DNA of 48,829 bases from DATHRK01 sp035513295. GTDB lineage: Bacteria; Gemmatimonadota; Gemmatimonadetes; Longimicrobiales; RSA9. The stretch covers positions 1 through 48,829 of the forward strand of contig DATKCH010000066.1 of assembly GCA_035513295.1 (NCBI GenBank), written 5' to 3'. The position numbers were made by a program, and so were the translations under genes. Positions 8,890 to 17,425 of this stretch are shown here, piece after piece. Within the stretch, counting starts at the first letter, position 1; every line of letters begins with the position of its first letter. The notes beneath the pieces are model-generated. The model was given only the letters and a program-made list of their open reading frames with translations. It had not been told where the DNA came from and searched no databases.

Positions 8890-9878
8890 GTCGCCCGACT
8901 CCGCGCGGCCGCCGGGGGCCGCGGCGAGGACCGCGCCGACTCCCGGGCGGCGCCCCGGGCAGATCCCTCCTTCCGCTGCCACCTGCGCTCGATCTCGAGC
9001 AGAGCCGGGGCGGCGACGAAGATCGACGAGTAGGTGCCGATGACCACCCCGAGGATCAGGATCAGCGCGAAGGGACGGATGATCTCGCCCCCGAGCAGAG
9101 CGAGCGAGAGAAGCGCGGCCAGGGTCGTTCCGGAAGTCATGACCGTGCGCGGAAGCACCTCGTTGATCGAGCGATTGACGAGCGCCCTGTAGTCCCCGCG
9201 CCGGCCGCCCCTGTCGAGGTTCTCGCGGATGCGGTCGAAGACGATGATGGTGTCGTTGAGCGAATACCCGATGATCGTGAGCACGGCGGCGACGGTCGCC
9301 AGCGACACCTCCATCTGCAGCAACGCCATGAGCCCGAGCGTCACGAGGATGTCGTGCGCGGTCGCCACGACCGCCGCGATGCCGAACCGCGTCTCGAAGC
9401 GGAAGGCCAGGTATATCAGCGTCACGACGAACGACAGCAGGATCGCGAGCAGCGCGCGCACCTGCAGCTCGCCGCCGACCTTCGGGCCTACCCCCTCGAC
9501 CCGCACGACGCTGCCGACGCCTGCGCCGTACGCGGCGTCCAGGAGCCCGCCGATCCGCTCGGACATGTTCTCGCCGTCCTCCTGGAAGCTGGCCAGCCGG
9601 ACGATGTACTCCCGGTCGGAACCGTACTGGCTGATGGAAGCGTCGCCGCCCAGCTCGCCCAGCGCGGCGCGCAGCTCGCCCACGCTGGTGGCCCGCTGGA
9701 GCTCGACCTGGGCGAGCGTGCCGCCGGTGAAGTCCACGCCGTAGTTGAGCCAGGAGCCGGTGGTGATCTGGAAGAACAGCATCGCCGCGATCCCGACCGC
9801 CACGACCGCGGCGCTCACGCCGTAGGCGCGACGGCGCAGGCTCAGGAAATCATAATTCGCTTCGGAGAAGATCCGCAT
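8886..9878 (-). CDS. secF: Protein translocase subunit SecF
   Basis: Membrane component of the SecDF complex that uses the proton motive force to help pull proteins through SecYEG. The 330-residue product has an N-terminal helix, the periplasmic region with NYGVDFTGGTLAQVE near residue 45, and five C-terminal helices including GYSLNDTIIVFDRIRENL, the SecF signature. It follows secD by 13 bases and ends in the CTGA overlap with tatD. The C-terminal tail is basic and Ala/Arg-rich. Confidence 0.96.
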   Translation of the reverse strand: MRIFSEANYDFLSLRRRAYGVSAAVVAVGIAAMLFFQITTGSWLNYGVDFTGGTLAQVELQRATSVGELRAALGELGGDASISQYGSDREYIVRLASFQEDGENMSERIGGLLDAAYGAGVGSVVRVEGVGPKVGGELQVRALLAILLSFVVTLIYLAFRFETRFGIAAVVATAHDILVTLGLMALLQMEVSLATVAAVLTIIGYSLNDTIIVFDRIRENLDRGGRRGDYRALVNRSINEVLPRTVMTSGTTLAALLSLALLGGEIIRPFALILILGVVIGTYSSIFVAAPALLEIERRWQRKEGSARGAARESARSSPRPPAAARSRAT

Positions 9879-9891
9879 CGTTCGGGCGCCC

Positions 9892-11700
9892 TCAGATGCT
9901 CAGCGCGCGGGCGGAGTCGCGCCGCGCGAGATAGAAAAGGAACAGCGTCCGCGTCACGTACACGGCCGAGAAGAACGACGCGATGATCCCGATCGACAGC
10001 GTGACCGCGAAGCCGCGTACCGGGCCCGTTCCGAACTGGAAGAGGATCAGCGCGGTGAGCAGCGTGGTGAGGTTCGAGTCGATGATCGCCGACATCGCGT
10101 GACCGAAGCCCTCGTCGACCGCCGTGCGCGCCGGCTTGCCCGCGGCCAGTTCCTCGCGCACCCGCTCGAAGATCAGCACGTTCGCGTCGACCGCCATGCC
10201 GATGGACAGGATCAGGCCGGCGATGCCCGGCAGCGTCAGCGCCGCCCCCAGCGCCGCCAGGCCGCCGAGGACGAGCACCACGTACACTGCCAGCGCGAGC
10301 ACGGCGAGGAGTCCCGCGACCTTGTAGTAGAGGAGCATCAGCCCCAGGACGAAGCCGACCCCGATGATCCCGGCGAGCTTGCCCTTGTCGATCGAGTCGC
10401 GGCCCAGCGTGGGCCCTACGGTGCGCTCCTCGATGATCGACAGCGGAGCGGGCAGCGCGCCGGCGCGCAGCACGAGCGCCAGATCCTGCGCCTCGGCGAG
10501 CGGGGAGGCGCCCAGTTCGATCTGTCCGCTCCGTCCGATGCGCGACTGGATGACCGGCGCGCTGAACACCTTGTCGTCCAGCACGATCGCCATGTAGTCG
10601 CCGACGTGCTGACCGGTGAAGCGCTCGAATATGCGTCCGCCGCGACGGTTGAACTCGAACTGGACGATGGTCTGATTGAACTGGGGGTCGATGTTGGGGA
10701 TCGCATCCTCCAGGTACTCGCCCGTGATCGCGGCCTGGTCCTCGAGGACGTACAGCTCCCAGTAGGGCTCAGCTCCGAGCGCGATCGTGTTCGCTCCCCA
10801 CAGCAGCTCGACGTCGCGCGGCAGCGCGCGCCGTACGGCGTCGACCGCCAGGAAGCGCTCGACCAGCTCGCGATCGTTCTCGCGAACGACGTAGGCGCCC
10901 GGCTGTCCGCTGCTGAGGAGCAGCGCCGTGAGCGGCCGGTCCTGCGGCTCGTTGGAGACCGCGAGGCTGTCTTCCGCGGCGCCGGTGTCCGCGGTCGCTT
11001 CAGCGCGGGGGTCCGCTCCCTGGGCTACCTGCGCGCCCGTGTCCCCGGTCGGGTCTGCCGCGGTTTCGGCGTCGCCGTTGCCGGCGTCGGCGCTGTCGCT
11101 TTCCTCGCCCGGTGTCACGGCGGGCGTCTCCTCGCCGCCGCCGAACAGCAGGTCCTCGACGGCGCTGCGGTCACCGCCCCCGGGCGCGCCGACGGTCCGG
11201 TCTCCGAGCGCGTCGGGCCCGAACTCGTTGACGATCGCGCGATCGATCCGCGGGAGCGCCGCGGCGAATTCGGGTCCTTCGCGAACGAGCTGGAACTCCA
11301 GGAAGGCGTTGGCGCGGATGACGCCCTTCGCCCGCTCCGGATCCTGGCTGCCCGCCAGCTCGACGATGAGGCGGTCGGCTCCGGCGCGCTGGATGAGCGG
11401 CTCGCGCACGCCGAGCTCATCGATGCGGTTGCGGATGATCGTCTCGGCGCGGTCGATGGCGTCGCGGCGCGCCTCGTCGGTGAGGGTCCCTTCGGGGTCG
11501 TCCACCTCGAGGACGAAGTGTGAACCGCCCTGCAGGTCCAACCCGAGGGGGACGATCGAACACCCCGACGCGGGTCGCCCGGCGGCCGCCTCCGCCGCGG
11601 TCGGCGTGCACAGTTCGGCGCGAGTATCCCAAAGGAAGTACGCGGCGCCCGCGAGGACGGCGAGAATGACGACGGCCCTGCCTCTGAGGCTGCCCAGCAT
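9892..11700 (-). CDS. secD: Protein translocase subunit SecD with acidic periplasmic insertion
   Basis: Partner of SecF in the accessory Sec complex. One helix lies near residues 8-24; GLDLQGGSHFVLEVD (53-67) opens the P1 periplasmic domain; the C-terminal half has the six-helix RND-like domain with GSVALPGIAGLILSIGMAVDANVLIFER-type sequence. At 602 residues it is somewhat long. The extra length is an acidic, low-complexity linker at about 186-255 (rich in E, D, A, G, T) within the periplasmic portion. ATG start with AGGAA eight bases upstream. First gene of secD-secF-tatD; a TTGACA-like hexamer lies near 11825-11830 but I see no good -10 with it. Confidence 0.96.
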   Translation of the reverse strand: MLGSLRGRAVVILAVLAGAAYFLWDTRAELCTPTAAEAAAGRPASGCSIVPLGLDLQGGSHFVLEVDDPEGTLTDEARRDAIDRAETIIRNRIDELGVREPLIQRAGADRLIVELAGSQDPERAKGVIRANAFLEFQLVREGPEFAAALPRIDRAIVNEFGPDALGDRTVGAPGGGDRSAVEDLLFGGGEETPAVTPGEESDSADAGNGDAETAADPTGDTGAQVAQGADPRAEATADTGAAEDSLAVSNEPQDRPLTALLLSSGQPGAYVVRENDRELVERFLAVDAVRRALPRDVELLWGANTIALGAEPYWELYVLEDQAAITGEYLEDAIPNIDPQFNQTIVQFEFNRRGGRIFERFTGQHVGDYMAIVLDDKVFSAPVIQSRIGRSGQIELGASPLAEAQDLALVLRAGALPAPLSIIEERTVGPTLGRDSIDKGKLAGIIGVGFVLGLMLLYYKVAGLLAVLALAVYVVLVLGGLAALGAALTLPGIAGLILSIGMAVDANVLIFERVREELAAGKPARTAVDEGFGHAMSAIIDSNLTTLLTALILFQFGTGPVRGFAVTLSIGIIASFFSAVYVTRTLFLFYLARRDSARALSI

Positions 11701-11853
11701 CGGCTGATTTCCTGACGTATCGGACCTCGGGACGGGCGCGCCGCGAAGGCGCGCTCGGGACGCCCCGGCCCGGTTTCTGGAACCTGTGCGAAAGACGGCG
11801 AAAGCTCGCCGCCGGCGCGGGTATTGTCAACGTGCGGACGAGCGTAACTGCGC

Positions 11854-13197
11854 CTAGTCGCCGGCGTGCACGATCCTCCAGATGCGGCCCCCTGCATCGT
11901 CGCTGACGTAGAGCGCCCCGTCGGGCCCCACGGCCACCCCCGTGGGGCGGTGGTCGGCGCCCTGCGGAGAGACGTCGTCACCCGCGAAGCCCTCCGCGAA
12001 GACCTCCCAGCCGCCGCTCGGCCGGCCGTCCGCGAACGGGACGAACACGACGTTGTAGCCACCCTGCGGAAGGGGCGCTCGGTTCCAGGAACCGTGGAAC
12101 GCGATGAACGCGCCCCCGCGGTACCTCGGCGGAAACCCGTCGCCCTCGTAGAACACGATCCCGTTGGGCGCCCAGTGACCGGGGAAGGCGACCACGGGAT
12201 CCTTCTTCTGCGCGCAGCGGCCGACCTCCGAGCCGTCGCCGCCGTACTCGGGGGAAAGGACCTTCCTGCCCAGCTGCAGGTCGTAATAGCAGTAGGGCCA
12301 GCCGAAGTCGTCGCCCGCCTCGATGCGGAACATCTCCTCGGCCGGCTTCTCGGCGCTGTCCTCGGCCGAGTAGCCCCAGTTCGCGGCGAGCTGGTCGCGG
12401 CCGTGCTGCGCCCCGTACAACGTCCCGTCGGGCCCGACGGTGATCGCCACTAGGTTTCGGATGCCCGTGGCGAAGCGCTCCCCGTCGGCCTGCGTCTGCC
12501 CCGTGGTCCCGGCGTCGAAGCTCCATACGCCCGCGCGCGTCTGGAGCTCTGGACAGGGATCCTGTCCGGGCGATTCGGACTCGCGGTCCTCCACCTGACA
12601 CGAGTTGCTGGGCGCCCCGATGTTGACGTACATGCGGCCGTCGTGGAGCACGATAGACTTCGCGCTGTGCGAGCCGTACGCTGGCAGATCCGACACGATG
12701 GTCTCGGGCCGCCCCGTCGCCTCGAGGGCGCCTTGCGGCACGGCCACGCGCATGATCGCGCCGTCGGGCGCGAAGTACACCCAGTCGCCGCTCACCGCGA
12801 CGCCGGTACCCCCGGGAACGCCGATCTGCGCGCGCTGCTCCGCGACTCCGTCACCGTCGCCGTCCCGGAGCGCGACCATCCCGCCGCCCTCCCCTCCGCG
12901 TCCGGGCCGGGTCATCACGAACATGGCGCCGTCGTCGCGAATCGCCATGTGGCGCGCGCGTCCCATGTCGTCCGCGAAGACGGTCGCGCAGAACCCGTCG
13001 GGGAGCGCGATGCCGCCGTTGTCGGCGGGGCACGCGGCGCCGGGGCCCGGTGTGCCCGCCGTCGCGTCCCGGGTGGTGTCGGCGCCCGAAGCCTCGCGAG
13101 CGTCGGCATCGGCGGGCGGATCGGTGGCGCACCCGAGTGCGAACAGCGCGGGGACCAGGGCCAGAACGAAACGGGATTCCATGGGACTGGTTTTCAC
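11854..13197 (-). CDS. PQQ-dependent sugar dehydrogenase-like lipoprotein
   Basis: Probable exported lipoprotein with a six-bladed propeller of the soluble glucose/sorbosone dehydrogenase family. The signal peptide ends in the lipobox ALGC with Cys23. A low-complexity spacer follows, and then repeated blades such as LPDGFCATVFADDMGRARHMAI, DGTLYGAQHGRDQL, APNGIVFYEGDGFP and GVAVGPDGALYVSDDAGGRIW. Substrate and true PQQ dependence cannot be told from sequence alone. I chose GTG at 13197 because GGAG lies eight bases before it; ATG at 13182 is the alternative (442 residues instead of 447). Confidence 0.82.
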   Translation of the reverse strand: MKTSPMESRFVLALVPALFALGCATDPPADADAREASGADTTRDATAGTPGPGAACPADNGGIALPDGFCATVFADDMGRARHMAIRDDGAMFVMTRPGRGGEGGGMVALRDGDGDGVAEQRAQIGVPGGTGVAVSGDWVYFAPDGAIMRVAVPQGALEATGRPETIVSDLPAYGSHSAKSIVLHDGRMYVNIGAPSNSCQVEDRESESPGQDPCPELQTRAGVWSFDAGTTGQTQADGERFATGIRNLVAITVGPDGTLYGAQHGRDQLAANWGYSAEDSAEKPAEEMFRIEAGDDFGWPYCYYDLQLGRKVLSPEYGGDGSEVGRCAQKKDPVVAFPGHWAPNGIVFYEGDGFPPRYRGGAFIAFHGSWNRAPLPQGGYNVVFVPFADGRPSGGWEVFAEGFAGDDVSPQGADHRPTGVAVGPDGALYVSDDAGGRIWRIVHAGD

Positions 13198-13418
13198 GGT
13201 ACCATCTCCGGGTAGCGGAATCGGCGAGTCCGGCCGCGCCCCCCGTCGGGGCGGCGTGGGCGACAGAGGGGGCGGGAACCCCAGGGCACGGCCCCAACGT
13301 CGCGGGACCCGGCAATCCCTCGCAGGACCCGTTCGACGGTCGAGCGGCCGGCCAGCGGGAGGCGCCGGAATGTGACGTACGCGCCGGGCGCCCGTGCGGG
13401 GCCGCGGTTGCTTCCATA

Positions 13419-13492
13419 TGGGCCCGGTGGGACTCGAACCCACGACCTGCCGATTATGAGTCGGATGCTCTGACCGACTGAGCTACGGGCCC
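13419..13492 (-). tRNA. tRNA with CAU anticodon (elongator Met or Ile2)
   Basis: A 74-nt cloverleaf: acceptor GGGCCCG/CGGGCCC, D-stem GCTC/GAGC, anticodon loop CTCATAA, T-loop TTCGAGT with GTGGG/CCCAC, discriminator A. The 3' CCA is not encoded. It is not an initiator, since the first pair is a normal G-C. CTCATAA is shared by elongator tRNA-Met and by tRNA-Ile2, in which C34 is modified to lysidine, so identity is open. The first anticodon-stem pair is a U-C mismatch (positions 27-43). Confidence 0.93.
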
Positions 13493-13502
13493 GTTGACCG
13501 GC

Positions 13503-13531
13503 AATCTAGGGCGCCCGGGGGCGCGCGTGAA
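13503..13531 (-). promoter_or_regulatory. Predicted promoter of the CAU tRNA
   Basis: Minus-strand TTCACG (13526-13531), a 17-base spacer, then TAGATT (13503-13508). The predicted start is about base 13496, only a few bases before the mature tRNA 5' end. Both hexamers are imperfect. Confidence 0.45.
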
Positions 13532-13592
13532 GTCAACGACGACGGGGGGCGCCTACCGCCCGCCGGGTGTCGAGCGCGGGGGAACGAAGGTC

Positions 13593-14231
13593 TCAGCGGG
13601 TGCCGAACATGCGGTCGCCGGCGTCCCCGAGTCCCGGCAGGATGTAGCCGTGCTCGTTCAGCTCGCGATCCAGCGCCGCGGTGATGATCGGCACGTCGGG
13701 GTGCTCGCCCAGCAGCTTGTGCACCCCCTCGGGTGCGGCGAGCAGGCACACGAAGCGGATCCGCGTCGCGCCCGCCTTCTTCAGCTGGCCGATCGCGTCC
13801 GCCGCCGAGCCTCCCGTGGCGAGCATCGGGTCGAGCACGAGGAAGTCGCGGGTCTCCGCCGCCGAGGGGATCTTCAGGTAATACGGCACCGGCTCGAGCG
13901 TCTCGGGGTCGCGGTACATGCCGACGTGGCCCACGCGCGCGGACGGGATCAGCCGCAGGATCGCCTCCACCATGCCCAGCCCCGCGCGCAGGATCGGCAC
14001 GAGCACGAGCTTCTTGCCGGCGATCGTCTCCTGCACCGTCACCTCCAGCGGCGTCTCGACCTCGGAGGGCTCGAGCAAGAGGTCCCCGGTCGCCTCGTAG
14101 GCGAGCAGCATCGAGATCTCGTCGACGAGTTCGCGGAACTGCTTCTTGGACGTCCCGCGGTCGCGCAGCAGAGCCATCTTGTGGCGCACGAGCGGGTGCT
14201 CGACCACGGTCAGATTCGGGAACTCGTGCAT
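13593..14231 (-). CDS. upp: Uracil phosphoribosyltransferase
   Basis: Salvages uracil to UMP with PRPP. The 212-residue protein has the type-I PRPP loop LDPMLATGGS (residues 133-142), PILRAGLGM (79-87) and the C-terminal GYILPGLGDAGDRMFGT uracil-binding signature. It sits three bases downstream of batD and ahead of the CAU tRNA, so it may be transcribed as the tail of the Bat operon. Confidence 0.97.
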   Translation of the reverse strand: MHEFPNLTVVEHPLVRHKMALLRDRGTSKKQFRELVDEISMLLAYEATGDLLLEPSEVETPLEVTVQETIAGKKLVLVPILRAGLGMVEAILRLIPSARVGHVGMYRDPETLEPVPYYLKIPSAAETRDFLVLDPMLATGGSAADAIGQLKKAGATRIRFVCLLAAPEGVHKLLGEHPDVPIITAALDRELNEHGYILPGLGDAGDRMFGTR

Positions 14232-14234
14232 CGC

Positions 14235-16721
14235 CTACGGCAGAGTCAAAGAAGTCACGCGTGCGATCTCGGACGCGGCGACCCAGCCCTCGCGGAGCGG
14301 ATTCGAGCCCGGGCTCGGCAAGCGCACGCGAACCCAACCGTCCCGGCGCTCGCGGGGCACGAGCGCCGTGCCGGGCGGGAGGCTCTGCCCCACCTCGCCC
14401 GCCCTCACCGGCTCGTACCGGAGCGCGACCGTTTCCAGCGGCACCGCGAGCGGGGATGTCCGGTCGCGCAGCGTAGCGGCGCCGGCCAGGGCAACGAGAC
14501 AGAACGCGGCCACGCCCGCCAGGGCGCGCCACGGCCGGGCCGCGCCGGACGCTCCCGAGCGCAGCACGGCGATCGCCACCACGTAGAGCGCCAGGGTCGC
14601 CAGCAGGGCAAGCGCCGCGCGCGACACCGGCGGCCTTCCCTTTGCCCGGTCGATCGCCGCCTCCTGGGCACCGAGGGCGCGCGCGTTCGCCGCGGCGAGC
14701 CCGTCGCCGGGCGCGCGCCGAAGGGCGTTCAGCCACGCCCAGATCGCGCGCCCCGAGCTCCCGCCCGCGGCCTCAGCGAGCCCCAGATTGTACCACCCCG
14801 CCGCGTCGTCCGGCCGCTCGCGCACGTACGTCGAGAAGGCCGCCGCGGCGGCGGGTGCCTCCCCGCCGTTCAGCGCTTCCAGGCCCACGCCGAAGGCCGC
14901 GGAAGGCTGGACCGGACGCCCGGTCATCGCCGCCGCAGCGGCGAGCGCGACGCCCGCCAGCAGCACGAGCGACGCCGCCGTCCGCAGTCGGGCGCGCCCG
15001 CGCTCGGCGTCCGTCCGCGTGACGGGCGGCCGCGGGAGATCGGCGTGGAGCGCGCGAATCAGCGCGCGGCCCGCGTCACCGTCGAGCGCCCTCCCGCCCG
15101 CGCGTCCGTACCGCGTGGCGTCCAGGGACGCCAGCAACTCGCCCAGGACGCGTCCGAGCGCGGTGGGCACGCCCGCCGCGGACACCGCATCCACCACCTC
15201 CTCGGCCTGCGCGCCCAGCAGATCCGGGCGCTGCAGGCGGTCGGCGAGCCATTGCCGGAGGGAGGCGTTGCGGCCCTGTGCGTTCGCGTACGCCCAGTGC
15301 CCGAGCAGCGTCTCCGTCCGCTCGGCGAGCTCCGCCCGCGTCACCCGCCGCCGCCGGCCTCCGCCGAGCGCCAGGAACGCCAACGCGAACGCCACCAGCG
15401 GAGCACCCTGCGCGGCCCTGAACAGTCCCGAGCGGACCCAGGCGGTCGCTCCGCCAGGCCCTGCCGTCGGCCGCGGCGCGGCCAGCGCGGCCGTCTCGGC
15501 GGCGGGCCCATCCGGCGCCCCGCGCACCTCGAGCCTCAGCCGCGCGCCGCGCGCGATGGCGTACCGCCGCGTATCGGGATCGAAGTAGGGGTATCGGACC
15601 TCGGGAAGCTCGAACACGCCCGGCCGATCCGGAACGAGGATCCACGAGAACCTCTTTTCGCCGCCCAGCCCGTCGTTCATGCTCCGGATGTCCGCTTCCT
15701 CCATCGGCGAGACCACCTCGATCCCCTCTCCGGCGCTGATCGACGGCGCGGGCAGCGGCTTCACGTAGCCTCTGCCCCGGACCGTGACCTCCAGGCGCAC
15801 CGCGTCCCCGGTCGTCGTCGTGCGGGGGTCCAGCGAGACGTCGACGGCGTATCGGCCCACCGCGCCCTGGAACCCGTCGGGCCGACCCGCCGGCGGAAGC
15901 GGGAGGACGACCAGGCGGGGCCGCTCGCTTTCGACGACGTTCGGCATCGTGGGGTCGAACAGGCTGCGCCGCAGGTCCAGCTCGACGCGCGCCGGAGGCA
16001 GCTCGAAGGTGCCCGGCTCAAGCGGCACGAAGGCCCTTCGGAACCGCTGCACTTCGAAGCGCCGGCCGTCGCCGGCGGTCGCGAAGCGGCGCGCGCCTCC
16101 GCCCAGGTCGTGGATGAGGAATCCGGGAGGCGTCGGCGGAAAGTACTGCGGGGCCCCCCGCAGTCTGCGGCGCGCGGCGTCCGACAGCAGCACCTCCGTG
16201 GTGAGTTCCACGGGCTCGCCGACGTAGACGGTGTCGCGAGCGAGGCGCGCCCGCACCGCGATGTCGTCGGTCCCCGCGGCCGGGGCGGCCGAAGCGCCGG
16301 CCGGACCGCCCACGACCGTGAGCGTGGCGTCGTCTCCGCGGACGATGGTGCCGCCGGCGAGCACTCCGGGACCGGCCACGCGGTATTCGCCGGGAGCGCG
16401 CGCCAGCACGGACAGCGTCAGCCGCTGCACCCGGGTGACCCCTCCCGGCATCCGGATGTCCAGCGAGCTGGACTGGCTCTGACCGGTCACGACGAGACCG
16501 TTCGGCATCACCGCCGGCGAGATGTCGAACGACGCCCGCCCCTCGCCTTCGACGTCGATCACGTATTCGACCGTGGCGCCGACCATGACCGTCTCTTCGG
16601 AGAAGTAGGCGGTCACGTCGACGGAGCGCGCCTGCGCCCGCGCGGCGCCGGAGGGCGCCAGGATCAGGGCGGCGGCCGCCCCGAGGAGGATGCCCGACGG
16701 GGTCCCGGCTCGAGCCCTCAC
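14235..16721 (-). CDS. batD: BatD-like protein with TPR and SH3-like C-terminal region
   Basis: 828-residue exported membrane protein of the aerotolerance (Bat) operon. A signal peptide (about 1-30) is followed by beta-sandwich regions typical of BatD (VTAYFSEETVMVGATVEYVIDVEGEG; later RARLARDTVYVGEPVELTTEV). A membrane segment follows in the middle, then a second hydrophobic stretch, TPR-like helices (AAAAFSTYVRERPDDAAGWYNLGLAEA), two further hydrophobic segments and a terminal SH3b-like domain (LPPGTALVPRERRDGWVRVRLPS, REGWV). The GTG start overlaps the batC stop as GTGA. Its role is probably in an envelope complex with BatA and BatB; function in Bat systems is poorly defined. Confidence 0.8.
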   Translation of the reverse strand: MRARAGTPSGILLGAAAALILAPSGAARAQARSVDVTAYFSEETVMVGATVEYVIDVEGEGRASFDISPAVMPNGLVVTGQSQSSSLDIRMPGGVTRVQRLTLSVLARAPGEYRVAGPGVLAGGTIVRGDDATLTVVGGPAGASAAPAAGTDDIAVRARLARDTVYVGEPVELTTEVLLSDAARRRLRGAPQYFPPTPPGFLIHDLGGGARRFATAGDGRRFEVQRFRRAFVPLEPGTFELPPARVELDLRRSLFDPTMPNVVESERPRLVVLPLPPAGRPDGFQGAVGRYAVDVSLDPRTTTTGDAVRLEVTVRGRGYVKPLPAPSISAGEGIEVVSPMEEADIRSMNDGLGGEKRFSWILVPDRPGVFELPEVRYPYFDPDTRRYAIARGARLRLEVRGAPDGPAAETAALAAPRPTAGPGGATAWVRSGLFRAAQGAPLVAFALAFLALGGGRRRRVTRAELAERTETLLGHWAYANAQGRNASLRQWLADRLQRPDLLGAQAEEVVDAVSAAGVPTALGRVLGELLASLDATRYGRAGGRALDGDAGRALIRALHADLPRPPVTRTDAERGRARLRTAASLVLLAGVALAAAAAMTGRPVQPSAAFGVGLEALNGGEAPAAAAAFSTYVRERPDDAAGWYNLGLAEAAGGSSGRAIWAWLNALRRAPGDGLAAANARALGAQEAAIDRAKGRPPVSRAALALLATLALYVVAIAVLRSGASGAARPWRALAGVAAFCLVALAGAATLRDRTSPLAVPLETVALRYEPVRAGEVGQSLPPGTALVPRERRDGWVRVRLPSPGSNPLREGWVAASEIARVTSLTLP

Positions 16722-17425
16722 CAATCCCGCAGCACCGGGCGGTCTCGCTGCGCGTCGCGAAGCTGCTCCCGGAACAGCTCGCGCTCGTCCTGCTCCACCG
16801 AGCCCAGCACCCGCTCGGCCTGCTCCCGGGTCATCTCGCCGGGCGCGGGGGCGCGCTCGGGCCGGTCGCCCGATCCGGCGGCCGGAGGGGCGCCCGTGCC
16901 CCCCTCTCGTGGCTGCTCGCCCTGCTGCGGATCCCGCTCGTCCTGCTCGTCCTCGCCCTCTCCGCCCCCGGCCGCCGCCTCGTCCTTGTCGCGCAGCGCC
17001 AGCTCCAGATTCCACTTGGCATCGACATCGGAGGGGTCCAGGCGGAGCGCCTGCCTGAAGGCTTCGCCCGCGGCGTTCAAGAGGCGCGCCTGCGCCCTCG
17101 GGTCGGGGCTCCCGCGGCCGTCCTCGAGGAAGCGCAGCCCCAGGTTGTAGAATGTGGGCGTGCGCAGGGCCGGATCGACGCTCTGAAGGGCGCGCGCGAA
17201 CTGACGCTCGGCCTCGGCGTACCGTCCCAAGTGCAGCAGCGTCGTGCCGATGTTGTAGCGCAACTCGGCGTCGTCGCGCCCCCCCTCCGCGGCTTCCGAG
17301 TACGCCGCGAGGGCTTCCTCGTAGCGGCCCTCCCGGAAGAGCCGGTTGCCGCGCTCTGCGTCTCCGAACCCGGACAGCAGGAGCGCGCCCGCGGCGACGC
17401 AGGCGACCGACACGTACCGGCGCAT
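16718..17425 (-). CDS. batC: BatC/BatE-like TPR protein
   Basis: 235-residue protein with an N-terminal signal or anchor (MRRYVSVACVAAGALLLSG) and tetratricopeptide repeats: GNRLFREGRYEEALAAYSEA, ELRYNIGTTLLHLGRYAEAE and AFRQALRLDPSDVDAKWNLELAL. The second half is a charged low-complexity region rich in E, D, Q and G, ending in a short helical segment. The start codon overlaps the batB stop by one base (TGATG) and the gene overlaps batD, so it is embedded in the operon. TPRs point to a scaffold role. Naming as BatC rather than BatE is uncertain. Confidence 0.75.
   Translation of the reverse strand: MRRYVSVACVAAGALLLSGFGDAERGNRLFREGRYEEALAAYSEAAEGGRDDAELRYNIGTTLLHLGRYAEAERQFARALQSVDPALRTPTFYNLGLRFLEDGRGSPDPRAQARLLNAAGEAFRQALRLDPSDVDAKWNLELALRDKDEAAAGGGEGEDEQDERDPQQGEQPREGGTGAPPAAGSGDRPERAPAPGEMTREQAERVLGSVEQDERELFREQLRDAQRDRPVLRDW

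Noticed and set aside
8890..8982. ATG at 8982 as the tatD start.
   Set aside because: It would overlap secF by 97 bases and add a Gly/Arg-rich stretch absent from the family; the CTG at 8889 with GGAG upstream fits better, though it is a rare start codon.
11736..11754. Small hairpin GCGCGCC-GCGAA-GGCGCGC in the secD leader.
   Set aside because: Seven-base GC stems arise easily by chance in this base composition, and nothing else ties it to control.
11825..11830. TTGACA hexamer upstream of secD as a promoter -35.
   Set aside because: No acceptable -10 at 16-18 bases, so not listed as a promoter.
13494..17150. A plus-strand open frame of about 1,200 codons antisense to batD and batC.
   Set aside because: Arg/Ala/Gly/Pro-rich translation without any family motif; explained by GC bias opposite genuine minus-strand genes with signal peptides, TPRs and operon overlaps.
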